From assembly GCA_026389315.1 (NCBI GenBank), contig JAPLIC010000058.1:1-52508 (forward strand): DNA of 52,508 nt, given 5' to 3'. Origin of the DNA: Cyanobacteriota bacterium. GTDB taxonomy: Bacteria; Cyanobacteriota; Cyanobacteriia; PCC-6307; Cyanobiaceae. Position numbers and translations under genes: made by a program. The notes under the pieces were generated by a model, which saw nothing but the letters and a program-made list of their open reading frames with translations, was not told the DNA's origin and made no database searches. Below are positions 18,074 through 25,712 of the stretch, one piece after another (position 1 is the first letter of the stretch; every line of letters starts with the position of its first letter).

Positions 18074-19138
18074 TTAGCTCTGGCCGGGGCTCGACGGCAG
18101 GAACCCCAGCGCATTGCGGACCCGATCAAGGGTGTCAGCGGCTACGGAAGCAGCTTTTTCCTGGCCTTTGCCAAGGACCTCCCTCACGCTCGCGGGATCG
18201 TTTCTCCACTCCCGATAATGGGCTTGAACGGGTTTGAGGGCTTCGACGGCCGCGTCGGCCAGCAGGGGTTTGAAGCTGCCCCATCCCATGGCGGCGCATT
18301 CGTTGAGGGCGGCTTCGCGACTTTGCTGACTCAAGAGCGCATACAAACCGAGCAGGTTGTCGGCTTCGGGCCGCTCTGGATGGCCAAATTCGAGACCCAT
18401 CACCGGATCGGTCTTGGCCCGCTTGATCTTGCGCACGATGACCTCAGGGGGATCGAGCAGGGCAATGCGGGAGGCTTCGTTCGGATCGCTCTTGCTCATT
18501 TTGTTGCGCCCGTCGGTGAGGCTCATCACCCGGGCCCCTTCCTTGAGAATCAGGGGCGACGGCACCTTGAGAATGGGGATCGGGGCGCCACTGGCATCCC
18601 GGGGCGCGAACCTCGCATTGATGCGCTGCTGGGCAATGTCACGAGCCAGTTCGAGGTGCTGTTTCTGGTCTTCACCCACCGGCACCTGGTCGGCGTCATA
18701 GAGAAGAATGTCGGCGGCCATCAGCACGGGATAGTCCAGCAGTCCGGCCGAGACTTCGGACCCTTGCTTCAAGGATTTTTCCTTGAACTGGATCATGCGT
18801 TCAAGCCAGTTCAAGGGGGTGACGCAATTCAACAGCCAGCAGAGTTCGCTGTGGGCGCTGACATGGCTCTGCACGAACACCGTGGCTTGGCCCGGGTCGA
18901 TGCCACAGGCTAGATACAGGGCCGCCGTGGCCAAGGTGTCCTCCGCCAGGCGGGCGGGGTCATGGGGCACGGTGATCGCGTGGAGATCGACGACACAAAA
19001 GAAGGTGTCGTGATTCTGCTGAAGCTCGACCCAATTGCGAATGGCTCCAAGCCAGTTGCCCAGATGCAACTGGCCCGTGGGCTGGACACCGGAGAGAACG
19101 CGCGGTCGTGCCGGGGGGACACCGGGCGCCGAATTCAT
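18074..19138 (-). CDS. trpS: Tryptophanyl-tRNA synthetase
   Basis: A 354-residue class I synthetase that charges tRNA-Trp. SGVQPTGQLHLGNWLGAI contains the HIGH-type motif, LDYPVLMAADILLYDADQVPVGEDQKQH is the Trp-binding and dimer region (split here only for description), and NKMSKSDPN is the KMSKS loop. The length is normal. The ATG overlaps the stop of the preceding gene by four bases (19135-19138), so it is coupled to an uncharacterised Arg/Glu-rich protein. Downstream, 272 bases without a gene separate it from the muramidase. Confidence 0.96.
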   Translation of the reverse strand: MNSAPGVPPARPRVLSGVQPTGQLHLGNWLGAIRNWVELQQNHDTFFCVVDLHAITVPHDPARLAEDTLATAALYLACGIDPGQATVFVQSHVSAHSELCWLLNCVTPLNWLERMIQFKEKSLKQGSEVSAGLLDYPVLMAADILLYDADQVPVGEDQKQHLELARDIAQQRINARFAPRDASGAPIPILKVPSPLILKEGARVMSLTDGRNKMSKSDPNEASRIALLDPPEVIVRKIKRAKTDPVMGLEFGHPERPEADNLLGLYALLSQQSREAALNECAAMGWGSFKPLLADAAVEALKPVQAHYREWRNDPASVREVLGKGQEKAASVAADTLDRVRNALGFLPSSPGQS

Positions 19139-19707
19139 GCTTCGGCCTCGGCTTGCTCGGGCGCCGCCGATTCGGCGGAATCCGTCACAACGGCTTCCAG
19201 CTCCAGAGCGTCAGTGCCCAGCAACGATTCGCCTTCACCACTGGCGGCCTCGATGTCGGCCCCTTCAGACTCTGCTGCCAAGGGGGTCGGCGTCGGGGCC
19301 GGTGGTCGGCTGGGTCTGGCAAAGGGATCGACGCGGACCTGACGGACCTGGCCGCCCCGATCCACTCTGTCGCTGCGCTCACGCCGCTCGCCAGCGCCCT
19401 CTTCACCCCTGGGGCGGCTTCGCCCAGCGCCTTCACCGCGTTGCTGGGCCACAAGGGCATCAAGTTGGCCTGCTTCCAGTTGTTGCGCCAGGGTGCGCAG
19501 GGCAAAACCCAGCACGGCCACCGGTGAGCGCAGGCCAAAGGCCTCCTGAAGGGCTCTGGCGGCCTTCATTTCGTTGTCGCTGAGACGAATGCGCAGCCCA
19601 CCTGGCTCTTTGGGACCGGTTTGGCGGCCCCCCCGCCCGGGACTCTCCCGGCCTTCGCGGTTGTCACCAGCTTGGGTGCCATAGGAAGGGGTGCTGTCTT
19701 CGGCCAT
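19135..19707 (-). CDS. Conserved hypothetical protein, possible ribbon-helix-helix core with a charged tail
   Basis: About 190 residues from the ATG at 19707; a start eight codons upstream would overlap the previous gene. After a Gly/Arg-rich head, residues about 38-85 form a compact core (LRIRLSDNEMKAARALQEAF, then GLRSPVAVLGFALRTLAQQL) that reads like a ribbon-helix-helix or small helical DNA/RNA-binding unit. Next comes a highly charged Arg/Glu/Gly tract, a Pro-rich linker and an acidic Ala/Glu tail. This is consistent with a nucleic-acid-binding protein with disordered arms, but that is inference. It is coupled by ATGA overlap to trpS and lies 14 bases after another unknown gene. Confidence 0.65.
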   Translation of the reverse strand: MAEDSTPSYGTQAGDNREGRESPGRGGRQTGPKEPGGLRIRLSDNEMKAARALQEAFGLRSPVAVLGFALRTLAQQLEAGQLDALVAQQRGEGAGRSRPRGEEGAGERRERSDRVDRGGQVRQVRVDPFARPSRPPAPTPTPLAAESEGADIEAASGEGESLLGTDALELEAVVTDSAESAAPEQAEAEA

Positions 19708-19721
19708 GACCAGGGTCTCAA

Positions 19722-20258
19722 TCAGGCGCAAGTGTGCCGCATCGGTCGGTTGCTATCGCTGACTTCCGGACGCAGCCAGAAGAGCCCATGGTTTTCGCCA
19801 CGGCGGCCCCCGTCGGCCCGGGCCAGCACCAGCAACGGCAGGGGGCGAGGCCTGTCGTGAAAGCGTCGGCGGTAATCGGCCAGGAGCTGGAGATAACGGG
19901 CAAAGGTCCAGCCGTTATTGCCACGATCTTTGGCGGCCCAGAAGCGGCGAAGGGCCTGCTGGCAGGCCTCGGCGCCAAATTCCTGCCAGCAGCGCTGTTG
20001 GGCGTCCCAACTCGGGTATCCAGCATCGATCAGCTGGCTGTAGCGGCTCAATTCAGGGGCTTCGCGACTGATGTCCGGCGGCAACCGGTTGGCCAGTTCC
20101 TCCACCGCAATGGCCTCCAGCCGCAGCCAACAACGGTCCAGAACCAGCACCGGCAGACCTCCATGCCAATGGTCACTGGATTGGAGCAGCGCCATGGGGG
20201 CTTCGATCCGTTGCTTCTGGCGTGGCGTCAACGGGGGAGGGGCTGGTGTCATGGCCAC
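19722..20258 (-). CDS. Conserved hypothetical protein, first gene of the trpS operon
   Basis: A 178-residue soluble protein with no signal peptide or membrane helix. It is rich in Trp and Arg: HWHGGLPVLVLDRCWLRLEA, then AIAVEELANRLPPDI, AGYPSWDAQQRCWQEFGAEA and NNGWTFARYLQLLADYRRRF, ending SNRPMRHTCA. I do not recognise a named domain. Spacing (14 bases to the next gene, which is itself coupled to trpS) places it in one transcription unit with trpS. Its start is ATG 20258, or the ATG two codons later. It is divergent from the DUF697 gene, sharing a 208-base upstream region (20259-20466). Confidence 0.62.
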   Translation of the reverse strand: MAMTPAPPPLTPRQKQRIEAPMALLQSSDHWHGGLPVLVLDRCWLRLEAIAVEELANRLPPDISREAPELSRYSQLIDAGYPSWDAQQRCWQEFGAEACQQALRRFWAAKDRGNNGWTFARYLQLLADYRRRFHDRPRPLPLLVLARADGGRRGENHGLFWLRPEVSDSNRPMRHTCA

Positions 20259-20466
20259 ATCCCCAGGACAAAGCCCTGGTTGCGACTTTGTTGTCGCCGC
20301 CTGACCTCGGCCACTGGGGCGGGGAAGGGTGGTATGGGGGTCAGGATGGGCACCGGCAAAGGTGACGCAACGGTCAACTGTCCTAATTTATGGGGCTTTT
20401 CGTCCAGGTTCGGTGTTCTGGATGGCCACGGTCAGGGTGTCGACGCCGACATCTGAGCTAAACATC

Positions 20467-21945
20467 ATGCAGCGGGCCCACCCGCTTCGTCGTTTTGCCA
20501 GCCGCCCGTCCGTGACCGCTTCGGATTCCGCTCTGCCCCCTGCCGCTGAGACCTCCAGGTTGCCCCGATCGGTGGCTCCAACCCTCCGGGCCGTACTCGG
20601 TGGATTGCCTGTGAAATTGTCAGGGGCCCCCTGGGTGCGGCCTGTGCTGCTGCTGGGGGGGGGATTGGTCATCAGTGAAGGACTCGTCCACTGGCTCCCC
20701 ATGGAAGGGGGGAGTCTCTTCACCCTTGGAAGCTTGGCGGCAGGCTGGTGGTGGTTGTCCCGAGACCGTCCTGGCCGGCCCTCCCGTTTGCCCTCCAGCC
20801 TTGATGGTTGGCAGCAGCGTTGTGAGCAGCTACTCGATCAGTTTGAGCGTCTTCAAGGGGGTGAGGCCAGTCTTCTCGATCCCCGTCGCCAGGAGTTACA
20901 GGCCCTGATGGCGGAGCGACAGCGCCCGGAACTGCGTTTGACCCTCACTGGCACCTGTCCGCCGGAGAGTTCGGCCCAATCCCTGGCGGCTTCAGCCCTA
21001 CGGGGCTCCCTGCCCTTACGTCTGGATTGGGGTTTGCCCCTGCCCCTGATCAGTGCCGAATGGCAGTGGCCAAAGACCTTTACCCAGGCCGATGTGCTGG
21101 TGTACCACCTGCGCCTGCCGCTTTTGGCGGTCGATCTGCGTTGGCTGGAGGCGCTCCCTTCGGACCAACCCCACTGGTTGCTGGTTGAGTGCCAAGAGGC
21201 CATAGGGGCAGAGCCCCTGCTTCAGGAACTGGCGAGCCAGTGGCCCTCCTTGCAGGGCGAACGAGTGCTGCTTTGGGATGGTGCCTTGAACAGCCTCCAG
21301 GAGGTCTTGGGCCCCCTGGCGCTTTGGTTGAAGCGGGAAGGACGCTCCTTGCGTCAAACCACCCCATTGCGATCCATCCAGGGTCTGCACACCCGCTGGC
21401 AGGCCGATCTGGAGCGGCTTCGCCGCCACGAATGGCGTCGGCTGCTGCAGCGGACCCAGTGGGTTGTGGCAACGGGGGTGGCCATCACGCCAGTTCCCAG
21501 TCTGGATTTGCTGGTGTTGGCCGTCGGCAACGGATTGATGCTTCAGGAGATGGCCCGTCTCTGGGATTGCCCGTGGACGCTGGATCAGTTACGGGAGGCT
21601 TCCTTGCAGTTGGCCAAGGCCACCGTTGCCCTCGGACTGGTCGAGTGGAGTAGCCAGGCCTTGGTCACGGCGGCCCGCTTGCACGGGGCCACCTGGTTGG
21701 TGGGGGGTGCCCTGCAGGCCCTCAGCGCCGCCTATCTCACCCGCGTGGTCGGCCACGCCATGGCGGACTTGCTGGCCCTATCCGCAGGGGTGAGTGCCCC
21801 TGATCTGGCGTTGATCCAACGGGAGGCTCCCCTACTTGTGGCCCGGGCCGCCGAAGCCGAAAGGCTGGACTGGTCGAAGTTTTTGCAAGAGGCGAAGGGA
21901 TGGATCCAGAGCGGTGGCAAGGGGGGGTGGGCCGCTTCGAATTAA
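20467..21945 (+). CDS. DUF697/YcjF-like membrane protein
   Basis: About 492 residues. The N-terminus is basic, followed by one or two hydrophobic helices (WVRPVLLLGGGLVISEGLVH, LFTLGSLAAGWWWL). A long soluble middle region resembles a degenerate GTPase-like alpha/beta domain (DVLVYHLRLPLLAVDL, WLLVECQEAIGAEP, VLLWDGALNSLQEVL) without a visible P-loop. The C-terminus has the DUF697 signature: ATGVAITPVPSLDLLVLAVG, NGLMLQEMARLW and VGHAMADLLA. DUF697 proteins are inner-membrane components associated with small GTPases; their role is not defined. The frame is open to 20329, but the ATG at 20467 better matches the basic N-terminus. A well-formed GTPase partner is not seen nearby. Confidence 0.75.
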   Translation: MQRAHPLRRFASRPSVTASDSALPPAAETSRLPRSVAPTLRAVLGGLPVKLSGAPWVRPVLLLGGGLVISEGLVHWLPMEGGSLFTLGSLAAGWWWLSRDRPGRPSRLPSSLDGWQQRCEQLLDQFERLQGGEASLLDPRRQELQALMAERQRPELRLTLTGTCPPESSAQSLAASALRGSLPLRLDWGLPLPLISAEWQWPKTFTQADVLVYHLRLPLLAVDLRWLEALPSDQPHWLLVECQEAIGAEPLLQELASQWPSLQGERVLLWDGALNSLQEVLGPLALWLKREGRSLRQTTPLRSIQGLHTRWQADLERLRRHEWRRLLQRTQWVVATGVAITPVPSLDLLVLAVGNGLMLQEMARLWDCPWTLDQLREASLQLAKATVALGLVEWSSQALVTAARLHGATWLVGGALQALSAAYLTRVVGHAMADLLALSAGVSAPDLALIQREAPLLVARAAEAERLDWSKFLQEAKGWIQSGGKGGWAASN

Positions 21946-22040
21946 CCAAACTTTGTGAATTTTGGGGACTAAACATTTTTTGGATGCGACTACCTCATTC
22001 TCCTAGGGGCAATTTTTCTTAGTCTGAGTTCATCTTGTCT

Positions 22041-22139
22041 ATGGAAGACTCCTTTTCGCGCCTGGATCGTCCCGTTGAAATTGCCAAGGTGTTGCACATC
22101 CGGACAGTTCTGAACGTGATCCCGTTACTACTGACCTGA
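22041..22139 (+). CDS. Possible 32-residue upstream ORF of the DUF4336 gene
   Basis: An ATG at 22041 opens a frame ending with TGA at 22137-22139, one base before the GTG start of the DUF4336 gene and in a different frame. The peptide starts MEDSFSRLDRPVEIAKVLHI and ends in a hydrophobic stretch (VLNVIPLLLT). The tight junction would allow translational coupling. It may equally be chance or an unrecognised longer N-terminus. Nothing else in 21946-22140 looks like a gene. Confidence 0.25.
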   Translation: MEDSFSRLDRPVEIAKVLHIRTVLNVIPLLLT

Positions 22140-22140
22140 C

Positions 22141-23319
22141 GTGAACGACGCCGATCTACCCTCCTCTGATAATCGCCTGCAACGCTGGCCCTGGTGGCCA
22201 TTGCTGCCGCTTTACCCCTACGGCCGTCGCGTCAGTCTCATGCGCGAGCTGATTGCGGGGCGGGTCTGGTGCTTTGAGCAGCTCCACGGTGTCTGGTACG
22301 TCGCGGTGCCGATCCGGATGACCGTCCTGAAGGTGGAGGGGGGTCTAATGCTGTATGCGCCTGTCCCGCCAACTGCTGAATTACTGATCGGATTAAGGGC
22401 TTTGGCAGAACAGCACGGGCCAGTGCTTTCGATCGTCTTGGCCACATCCTCGGGGCTGGAACATAAACTTCCGGTGGCGGCCCTGGCCAGGGCGTTCCCC
22501 ACCGCCACGGTCTGGGTGAGTGATCAGCAGTGGAGTTTTCCAGTTCCACTCCCCTCCAGCTGGCTTGGTCTACCCGCAGGCCGCACCAAGGTACTGTTCC
22601 GCGATGGGTTGCCCCATCAGGACCAACTGGTCTGGGTTCCCCTCGGGCCGATCGACCTGGGGCTTGGCACGTTTCACGAAATTGCCTGTATCGATCTCGT
22701 CACGGGATCTTTGCTGGTCACCGATGCGCTTGTCACCATCTCGGCCTCTGCTCCATCAATTTTTGATCTTGACCCTGCACCCCTGCTGTTTCATGGCAGG
22801 GAAAAGGGGTCGGAAGCGATGATCGACACTCCAGATCTGCGACTTAAGGGTTGGAAAAGAATTGTGATGTTTGCCAACTTTTTCCGACCTGAATCTGTGA
22901 ACATCGCATCACTAGCCGATCTTTTCTCGGACGCCATGACGGCAAATCAGACCAATCCCCGAAATCACTTCGCCCTCTATCCTTTCCGATGGGCCCCATG
23001 TTGGGAGGAGAAAGCTGATCAATTTATTAATCGCGGTGATCAGATTGCCCCCTGTCGGCTGGCACCCGTTTTGGAAAGATTAGTGTTTGTTCGTGCGAAG
23101 AAGTTTTATCACGAATGGCTGCGCGCCTTGGCTAAGCAGACGACAATAAAGAATTTGATTTCAGCTCATTATTCAGCCCCACAATCAATTAGCAGCAACA
23201 ATCTAGATGGCTATGCAGACCACATTGACGCAAACGATTGGGCGCCATCTCAGGGGTCATGGCAATTGCTTGCCGAGATTGACCAAGCGCTGATTCGCTT
23301 GCATGTCGTGCCTGGATAA
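22141..23319 (+). CDS. DUF4336 protein (metallo-beta-lactamase-like fold)
   Basis: This 392-residue protein begins at a GTG. The N-terminus (WWPLLPLYPYGRRVSLMREL, then GRVWCFEQLHGVWYVAVPIR) and the block IVLATSSGLEHKLPVAALAR, FPTATVWVSDQQWSFP match the DUF4336 family of cyanobacteria and plants, a presumed relative of metallo-hydrolases with unknown function. The typical HxHxDH zinc motif is not seen. The 5' half is GC-rich, but from about 22840 to the end base and codon use shift clearly towards A+T (for example ATTGTGATGTTTGCC-type codons), so the C-terminal half may be of different ancestry. It is convergent with the GT61 gene, leaving 129 bases between the stops. Confidence 0.8.
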   Translation: MNDADLPSSDNRLQRWPWWPLLPLYPYGRRVSLMRELIAGRVWCFEQLHGVWYVAVPIRMTVLKVEGGLMLYAPVPPTAELLIGLRALAEQHGPVLSIVLATSSGLEHKLPVAALARAFPTATVWVSDQQWSFPVPLPSSWLGLPAGRTKVLFRDGLPHQDQLVWVPLGPIDLGLGTFHEIACIDLVTGSLLVTDALVTISASAPSIFDLDPAPLLFHGREKGSEAMIDTPDLRLKGWKRIVMFANFFRPESVNIASLADLFSDAMTANQTNPRNHFALYPFRWAPCWEEKADQFINRGDQIAPCRLAPVLERLVFVRAKKFYHEWLRALAKQTTIKNLISAHYSAPQSISSNNLDGYADHIDANDWAPSQGSWQLLAEIDQALIRLHVVPG

Positions 23320-23448
23320 GATATGAATGCCGTAAAAAGAGATTGCGGATTTTGTCACCGTTACAGGGAGGCCTGCGGTCGGTTTTGACGTGGGATTACC
23401 AACGGGAACACATGTTGTATCCAAGTGCTCCAGTCCCGAGGCTGACGG

Positions 23449-24501
23449 TCAAAGGGTCCGCTCCAGGAACTGCTGCAGTATCTGCAGGTCCACATGACAG
23501 TGGAGGTCTGGTGACTCGGTGGGGCAGACGCAGTGCTGATAATCGAGGCCTTTGATCATTGCCAACTGGAAGAAATCAGGCCGCACGCCATGGCCCTCTT
23601 GGAAGATCTCCAGCACACTCGCCTGGTGGACATGCAACAGGTTGGTGAGGCTGGCCCCGTGGGGCGCCACGATATGGGTGGCATCCCTGAACAGGGCGAT
23701 TTGCTCGCGAAGTGTCAGCTTCTCAGTTTGAATTGCCACGAAACCGTGACGTTTCAGCAATTCCATCACCTCGCCTTCATTGCTCACCTGGCGGGTTGGA
23801 ACGCCGCTTCGGGAAAGGTAGAGCCGCCTGGACGACACTGCAGTGGCAGCCACCCCCCGCCCGAGCTGGGTGGCCAGCGTCCTGATCGCCCATGGAGAGG
23901 CAGCATCAAAGGGAGCCCCCCCCTGACGTTGCCATCGATGGGCCACATACGTGATCAGACGTTCCACAGCCAGACCACCCCTCCCCACTGGAGCGTGGCT
24001 GATCCGGCGCTCTTGGGAAAGGCCCAGCAGCTCCAGGGATTCGCTTTGCCAGCGGTTGAGATGGGCTGGCACGATCACCCTGGTTGGCTCGCCGGTGCGG
24101 CGGCTGTGGTCATCGACAGCGATCAGGCGGGGGAGACAGTCCAAGAACCAGTGGTAGTAGCTGCCGGTCCACTGGCGGCTGTCGATCAACGAGCACACCG
24201 CACCTTGGAGTCGTTCCTGGGCCGGCAGGAGGGAGCGCAGCCGCAGGGTACGGCGCAGCCTTGGCTCGATCTCCTTGAGGTGGAGAGTTTCCTCCACGAT
24301 CCGCCGGTTGCGGCCCACGCCCACGAGATTGCTGCTCACCAGGCGGGCCTCGGGCATCACGCCATAGGACTGGGGATCCAGGAGAAGCGGCGCGAGGAAT
24401 TCGCTGATGCGGCCTAGCGCTTGGTTTCCTGGATTGGCGAGCTGGTAGTGGCAGCTCTGGCGTCCATGGAGCTCTACAGCCCTGGGTTGCGTGGATGTCA
24501 T
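23449..24501 (-). CDS. Glycosyltransferase family 61 (DUF563) protein
   Basis: A 350-residue protein with no signal peptide. SRQWTGSYYHWFLDCLPRLI and the C-terminal DATHIVAPHGASLTNLLHVH followed by VLEIF are the signature blocks of GT61/DUF563 transferases, which move pentose or GlcNAc residues from nucleotide sugars onto glycans. RRLYLSRSGVPTRQVSNEGE and LKRHGFVAIQTEKLTLREQI are also typical. In a cyanobacterium a role in cell-surface polysaccharide or glycoprotein synthesis is likely, but no other polysaccharide gene is next to it. It is on the minus strand, convergent with the DUF4336 gene; the 401 bases upstream hold no recognisable gene. Confidence 0.85.
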   Translation of the reverse strand: MTSTQPRAVELHGRQSCHYQLANPGNQALGRISEFLAPLLLDPQSYGVMPEARLVSSNLVGVGRNRRIVEETLHLKEIEPRLRRTLRLRSLLPAQERLQGAVCSLIDSRQWTGSYYHWFLDCLPRLIAVDDHSRRTGEPTRVIVPAHLNRWQSESLELLGLSQERRISHAPVGRGGLAVERLITYVAHRWQRQGGAPFDAASPWAIRTLATQLGRGVAATAVSSRRLYLSRSGVPTRQVSNEGEVMELLKRHGFVAIQTEKLTLREQIALFRDATHIVAPHGASLTNLLHVHQASVLEIFQEGHGVRPDFFQLAMIKGLDYQHCVCPTESPDLHCHVDLQILQQFLERTL

Positions 24502-24867
24502 GGCAGCCGCTGGGGATCCCCAACCGAGTCGAAGCTATTCCCTGTGCAGTGGATCGCCGCCTCCTGCTCCGGCACCTTCAGGCAGCAGAGCAGGGCCTGA
24601 TCGACGTTGGAGCAGCCCAGATCGGCGCAGGGCGTCCGTGCCGCAGGGCCCGCAAGAAGCTTTGGAGCGCTCAACACCGACATCGCCTGGGCCGCCTTCC
24701 CACCACACCTGATGTCAACCACTCCAGACGCGAACCGCCAGCGGAGCTGCAGGTTCGCAGGCCGTCGGTTCAAACCGTGCGATGCCGAGGTGATCCCACT
24801 GTTCAGCCACCCCCTTGGTCGCCTCCTTTTGATGGCCGAACTGGGGCGATCAGGGGACCTAATCAAC
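24502..24867. other. Non-coding stretch between the GT61 gene and tRNA-Ala
   Basis: Several open frames overlap here on both strands, but none shows a recognisable domain or consistent codon use. The one structural element seen is an inverted repeat GCGAACC (24730-24736) / GGTTCGC (24752-24758) around a 15-base loop. The stretch should contain the GT61 promoter, read leftwards, but no convincing -10/-35 pair was found. Confidence 0.4.
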
Positions 24868-24885
24868 AAAAAACCCTTGGCAGGG
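24868..24885 (-). terminator. Putative intrinsic terminator after tRNA-Ala
   Basis: On the reverse strand CCCT-GCCA-AGGG (24885-24874) forms a 4-bp stem with a 4-base loop, followed by six T (24873-24868). It lies 17 bases beyond the 3' end of tRNA-Ala. The stem is short but the placement and T-run fit an intrinsic terminator. Confidence 0.5.
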
Positions 24886-24902
24886 CAGAAAGTTTGACGG
24901 AA

Positions 24903-24975
24903 TGGAGCCAAGCGGATTCGAACCGCTGACCCCCTGCATGCCATGCAGGTGCTCTACCAGCTGAGCTATGGCCCC
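24903..24975 (-). tRNA. tRNA-Ala (anticodon GGC)
   Basis: The reverse strand folds into a complete 73-base cloverleaf. The acceptor stem GGGGCCA/TGGCTCC has the G3:U70 pair that is the alanine identity element. The D arm is AGCTCAGCTGGTAGAGC, the anticodon stem CCTGC/GCAGG encloses loop ATGGCAT (anticodon GGC, reading GCC and GCU), and the T arm is CAGCGGTTCGAATCCGCTT. The discriminator is A, and CCA is not encoded. lexA lies 52 bases upstream on the same strand. Confidence 0.96.
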
Positions 24976-25027
24976 ATTGATGCGGCGGTCTTACCCATCG
25001 CCCCACCAACATACATCCTGGCTGTCC

Positions 25028-25639
25028 TCAGAGCTGGCGCCAGACGGCCACGAGCCGCCCCTGGATCTGCACCTGGTCGGCGGGAAGCAGCAAGGGTGGA
25101 TAGGCCTGATTGGCAGCCTCAAGGCGCACCTTGCGCCCCTGACGATGGAAGTGCTTGAGGGTGGTGCCACTACCGGCCACCAGGGCGCTGACGATGGCGC
25201 CGTCCCGCAGCCGCGAGGGATCCGCCACCGGCTCCATCAACACCACGTCGCCATCGGCAATGTGGGCTTCCACCATCGAATCGCCGTTCACGGTCAGGGC
25301 GAAGAGGTCGCGGTTCTCCAACAGGGGCTTGAGGTCGAGACGGTCGCGATCGTCGGCGGCCGGATCGATCAATCCCCCAGCCGCCACCGATCCGAGCACG
25401 GGGATGCCAGCCGGGCTGCCCCCCAATAACTGCAAGGTGCGGGCCTGGCCCTCCTGCCAGGTGATCCAGCCCTTCTGCTGCAGGTGGCGCAGGCGGCTCT
25501 GGATCGGAGCTGGCGATCGCAATCCCATGGCCTCCACCATCTGGCGGATCGAGGGGCTGTGGCGATGGCTGGCGATGTAATCCTGCAACCAGTCGTAGAG
25601 CTCTTGCTGGGCGGAGGTGAGCTGCTGGGGGGCGGGCAC
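25028..25639 (-). CDS. lexA: LexA repressor
   Basis: A 203-residue repressor with an N-terminal winged-helix domain (LTSAQQELYDWLQDYIASHR, then SPSIRQMVEAMGLRSPAPIQ) and a C-terminal S24 autoprotease domain. The cleavage site is A87-G88 within VLGSVAAGG. The catalytic Ser is S121 (VNGDSMVEAHIADGD) and the Lys is K162 (TTLKHF). On DNA damage, RecA-bound ssDNA stimulates self-cleavage and relieves repression of SOS genes. The intact catalytic dyad argues for a true SOS regulator; in some cyanobacteria (Synechocystis) LexA has lost this and has other roles. A perfect SOS box lies 20 bases upstream of the start, indicating autoregulation. tRNA-Ala follows. Confidence 0.95.
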   Translation of the reverse strand: MPAPQQLTSAQQELYDWLQDYIASHRHSPSIRQMVEAMGLRSPAPIQSRLRHLQQKGWITWQEGQARTLQLLGGSPAGIPVLGSVAAGGLIDPAADDRDRLDLKPLLENRDLFALTVNGDSMVEAHIADGDVVLMEPVADPSRLRDGAIVSALVAGSGTTLKHFHRQGRKVRLEAANQAYPPLLLPADQVQIQGRLVAVWRQL

Positions 25640-25658
25640 CGGCGGATCGCGAATCTCT

Positions 25659-25672
25659 GGTACAGATGTACC
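25659..25672. promoter_or_regulatory. LexA-binding site (cyanobacterial SOS box) of lexA
   Basis: GGTACAGATGTACC is an almost perfect palindrome that fits the reported cyanobacterial SOS-box consensus RGTACNNNDGTWCB at every position. It is placed 19 bases before the lexA ATG, where repressor would block lexA transcription or its elongation. argF, on the same strand, ends 41 bases further upstream. Confidence 0.8.
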
Positions 25673-25712
25673 GTCTCGCGGGTCTTTTGTCCAGCATCCG
25701 GCGGAATTCCGC

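Noticed and set aside
24727..24780. A tRNA-like sequence with GGTTCAAACC at 24767-24776
   Set aside because: It resembles a T-loop, but only one T-stem pair forms (the next positions mismatch) and there is no acceptor or anticodon stem.
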